From Candidatus Methanomethylophilaceae archaeon (lineage in GTDB: Archaea; Thermoplasmatota; Thermoplasmata; Methanomassiliicoccales; Methanomethylophilaceae): a DNA stretch of 7,214 nucleotides. The DNA lies in contig DUKW01000004.1 of assembly GCA_013329105.1 (NCBI GenBank), forward strand, positions 1 to 7,214, in the 5' to 3' direction. Below the pieces are notes generated by a model. The model was not told the DNA's origin. It worked only from the letters and a program-made list of their open reading frames with translations, and ran no database searches. Of the stretch, positions 5,404 through 7,214 are shown in pieces; the stretch's first letter is position 1; every line of letters begins with the position of its first letter. Both the position numbers and the translations under genes were made by a program.

Positions 5404-7214
5404 ATGGGTGAATCCATTGACCTCAAAGTCGCTATGGCCCTCCGACAGGCCGAAGCTGGCCTAGGGAGAGCAAGGATCGATTCCCGTAGCCGGAGGATAT
5501 TAGGGCTGGAAACAGGGGACAGTATTGAAATCAAAGGCAGAAAAGTCACTGTGGCAAAGGTATTCCGTTGCCCCCCAGAGGACGAGGGGCAAGGCATAAT
5601 AAGGATTGATGGCCTCACACGTACGAATGCCGGCATTTCCGTTGATGAGACAGTGAGGGTGCGTCGCATCGACCCTGCAGCAGCCGAGAGAGCTATCCTA
5701 GCACCCAAACTCCCCCCGGGAAAAAAAGTGCGCTTTGGCGAGGGCGTGGACCAACTTTTCCTCAGGGGTTTAATAAACCGTCCTGTTATGCGCGGCGATG
5801 ACGTTGTGGTCCCTAACATAGCACTCATGGGGGGAAGATCCCCCTTCACTGTGGTGGGCACTGTTCCATCTGGGCCAGTCATAATCATGCCAAGCACCGA
5901 AATGGTACTACAGGAAGAGCCGCTGGAACGTGATGGCGTCACATGGACCACAACCTATGATGACATCGGAGGCCTGGATGGTGAGCTTAAAAAGATAAGG
6001 GAGATGGTTGAACTTCCTCTTAAGCATCCTGAGCTTTTCGAGCGCCTCGGTATATCCCCCCCTAAAGGAGTCTTACTCTACGGCCCACCAGGAACAGGAA
6101 AGACCTTGGTGGCTAAGGCACTGGCCAATGAGACGGGCGCAACGTTCTTTTCAATCCAGGGACCAGAGATAATGAGTCGTTATTATGGTCAGAGCGAAGA
6201 GAGGTTGCGACAACTCTTCCAGCAGGCTGAGGCTTCGTCACCCAGTATTATCTTCATAGACGAGATAGATTCCATCGCCCCGGCAAGGAAGGATATGAGC
6301 GGCGAGTTAGAAAGAAGGGTGGTGGCGCAGCTGCTGACTCTGATGGATGGTCTTGCCAACAGAGGGAATGTCATAGTGATGGGTGCCACTAATATGGAAT
6401 CGTCTATAGACCCCGCCCTCCGCCGGCCCGGCCGCTTTGATAGAGAGATAGAGTTGGGGATACCTTCCCGAACGGGGAGAAGGGATATCCTTTCTATTCA
6501 CACCCGCGGCATGCCGTTGGCCGATGATGTTGACTTGGATGCGCTGGCAGCGGCCACACAAGGTTTCGTTGGCGCCGACCTAGCCGCTCTTTGCCGCGAG
6601 GCGGCCATGGCCTGCCTGTCACGATACATACCTGAACTAGATCTCGACAGCCCTCTCCCCGCTTCCCTCGTAGAGACTATGAGCGTTTGTATGACCGACT
6701 TTCAAGAAGCGCTTGCAGGAGTGGAGCCCTCTGGCATGAGAGAACTGACGGTAGATGTGCCCAAGGTGAGCTGGAAGGATATAGGAGGACTTGATGAACT
6801 CCGCGAAGAGATAATGGAGTTCTTCATTCCTAGTGAAGAGTCCTACGCCTTCGAGCGCTTGGGAATTAGGCCGGCCAAAGGTATGCTCATATACGGTCCA
6901 CCTGGAACAGGAAAGACACTCATCGCTAAAGCGATAGCCAACGAGTCTGGATCCAATTTCATCTCCATCAGCGGTCCCGAGATCGTCAGTAAATGGGTGG
7001 GTGAGAGTGAGCGTGCCATAAGACAGATATTCAAACGCGCCAAGCAAATGGCTCCGTGCATCATCTTCTTTGACGAAATAGACTCGATCGCTCCCGTGCG
7101 TAGCGGCGAGGACCGCCCTAATGAAAGACTGGTCAACCAGCTCCTCGTATCCATGGATGGACTGGAGCCACTGCAGAACGTAGCGGTGATAGCAGCAACC
7201 AATAGACCGGATAT
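5404..7214 (+). CDS. cdc48: Cdc48/p97/VAT-type two-domain AAA+ ATPase, 3' end cut off
   Basis: The frame is open from the ATG at 5404 to the right edge: 603 complete residues, with roughly 140 missing compared with Thermoplasma VAT. The family forms a cytoplasmic hexamer that unfolds proteins by ATP hydrolysis, often feeding the proteasome. Residues 1 to about 180 are the N-domain (double-psi barrel, then a small beta domain; RIDG and GEGV are recognisable). D1 starts at YDDIGG (185-190), with Walker A GPPGTGKT 227-234, pore loop [10 protein letters not shown], Walker B IIFIDEID with D286/E287, sensor GATN, and the RRPGRFDRE arginine-finger segment. D2 starts at W457-KDIGG, with Walker A at 498-505, pore loop SKWVGESER, Walker B IIFFDEID with D557/E558, and AATNRPD near the edge. 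All catalytic residues seen are intact. Both pore loops are aromatic, as in archaeal unfoldases. No Shine-Dalgarno lies at a useful distance; the nearest GGAG is 17 bases upstream. D2 has an unusual entry segment at 469-483. Confidence 0.96.
   Translation, partial: MGESIDLKVAMALRQAEAGLGRARIDSRSRRILGLETGDSIEIKGRKVTVAKVFRCPPEDEGQGIIRIDGLTRTNAGISVDETVRVRRIDPAAAERAILAPKLPPGKKVRFGEGVDQLFLRGLINRPVMRGDDVVVPNIALMGGRSPFTVVGTVPSGPVIIMPSTEMVLQEEPLERDGVTWTTTYDDIGGLDGELKKIREMVELPLKHPELFERLGISPPKGVLLYGPPGTGKTLVAKALANETGATFFSIQGPEIMSRYYGQSEERLRQLFQQAEASSPSIIFIDEIDSIAPARKDMSGELERRVVAQLLTLMDGLANRGNVIVMGATNMESSIDPALRRPGRFDREIELGIPSRTGRRDILSIHTRGMPLADDVDLDALAAATQGFVGADLAALCREAAMACLSRYIPELDLDSPLPASLVETMSVCMTDFQEALAGVEPSGMRELTVDVPKVSWKDIGGLDELREEIMEFFIPSEESYAFERLGIRPAKGMLIYGPPGTGKTLIAKAIANESGSNFISISGPEIVSKWVGESERAIRQIFKRAKQMAPCIIFFDEIDSIAPVRSGEDRPNERLVNQLLVSMDGLEPLQNVAVIAATNRPD

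Noticed and set aside
5379..5951. Minus-strand frame of 190 codons, and others at 6189-7202
   Set aside because: They are antisense to conserved Cdc48/VAT sequence and show the Ser/Arg/Pro-rich composition of shadow frames.
6082..6918. Similar DNA around the two Walker A motifs as a possible repeat element
   Set aside because: The similarity follows from the tandem D1 and D2 AAA+ domains of one protein and is the normal architecture of the family.
1..7214. Search for mobile elements, tRNA, CRISPR or defence genes
   Set aside because: No transposase or integrase motifs, no direct-repeat arrays, no tRNA-like cloverleaf and no defence-family signatures were seen; almost all bases are accounted for by the six genes.

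Overview
The window looks archaeal, most likely from the Thermoplasmatota (Thermoplasma-related Euryarchaeota). The main evidence is the gene at the right edge, a two-ring Cdc48/VAT-type AAA+ ATPase with an archaeal N-domain. From memory, its N-domain and D1 ring resemble Thermoplasma VAT more than other archaeal Cdc48 proteins. A DUF89 phosphatase-family gene, archaeal-looking promoters (A/T boxes about 25 bases upstream of the genes) and ribosome sites matching an AUCACCUCC-type 16S tail agree with this. The lineage call rests on recalled family sequences, not on a search.

Layout, left to right: (1) the 3' part of a DUF89 gene on +, entering from the left edge; (2) a polytopic GT-C-type glycosyltransferase on -, tail to tail with gene 1 and sharing a CTAG stop-stop overlap; (3) a 154-base divergent promoter region holding a near-perfect inverted repeat; (4) a nucleotide-sugar pyrophosphorylase-like gene on +; (5) a two-gene - strand operon, overlapping the end of gene 4 by 9 bases, made of a TagB/TagF-like polyol-phosphate transferase followed by a GT4 glycosyltransferase and joined by an ATGA overlap; (6) a 98-base divergent promoter region; (7) the Cdc48/VAT gene on +, running off the right edge.

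The four middle genes form a coherent cell-surface glycan module. One makes an activated sugar, one is a cytoplasmic nucleotide-sugar glycosyltransferase, one probably transfers glycerol-phosphate or another polyol-phosphate from a CDP donor, and one is a membrane glycosyltransferase probably using a lipid-phosphate sugar. Together they could build a phosphate-containing glycolipid, lipoglycan or protein-linked glycan. The TagF-like enzyme in an archaeon is the most interesting item. The flanking genes are housekeeping-like, so the module sits as a block of about 4.8 kb between conserved genes. No integrase, transposase, tRNA, CRISPR array or long repeat is visible. The window is densely coding and has no gene-free stretch over 300 bases.
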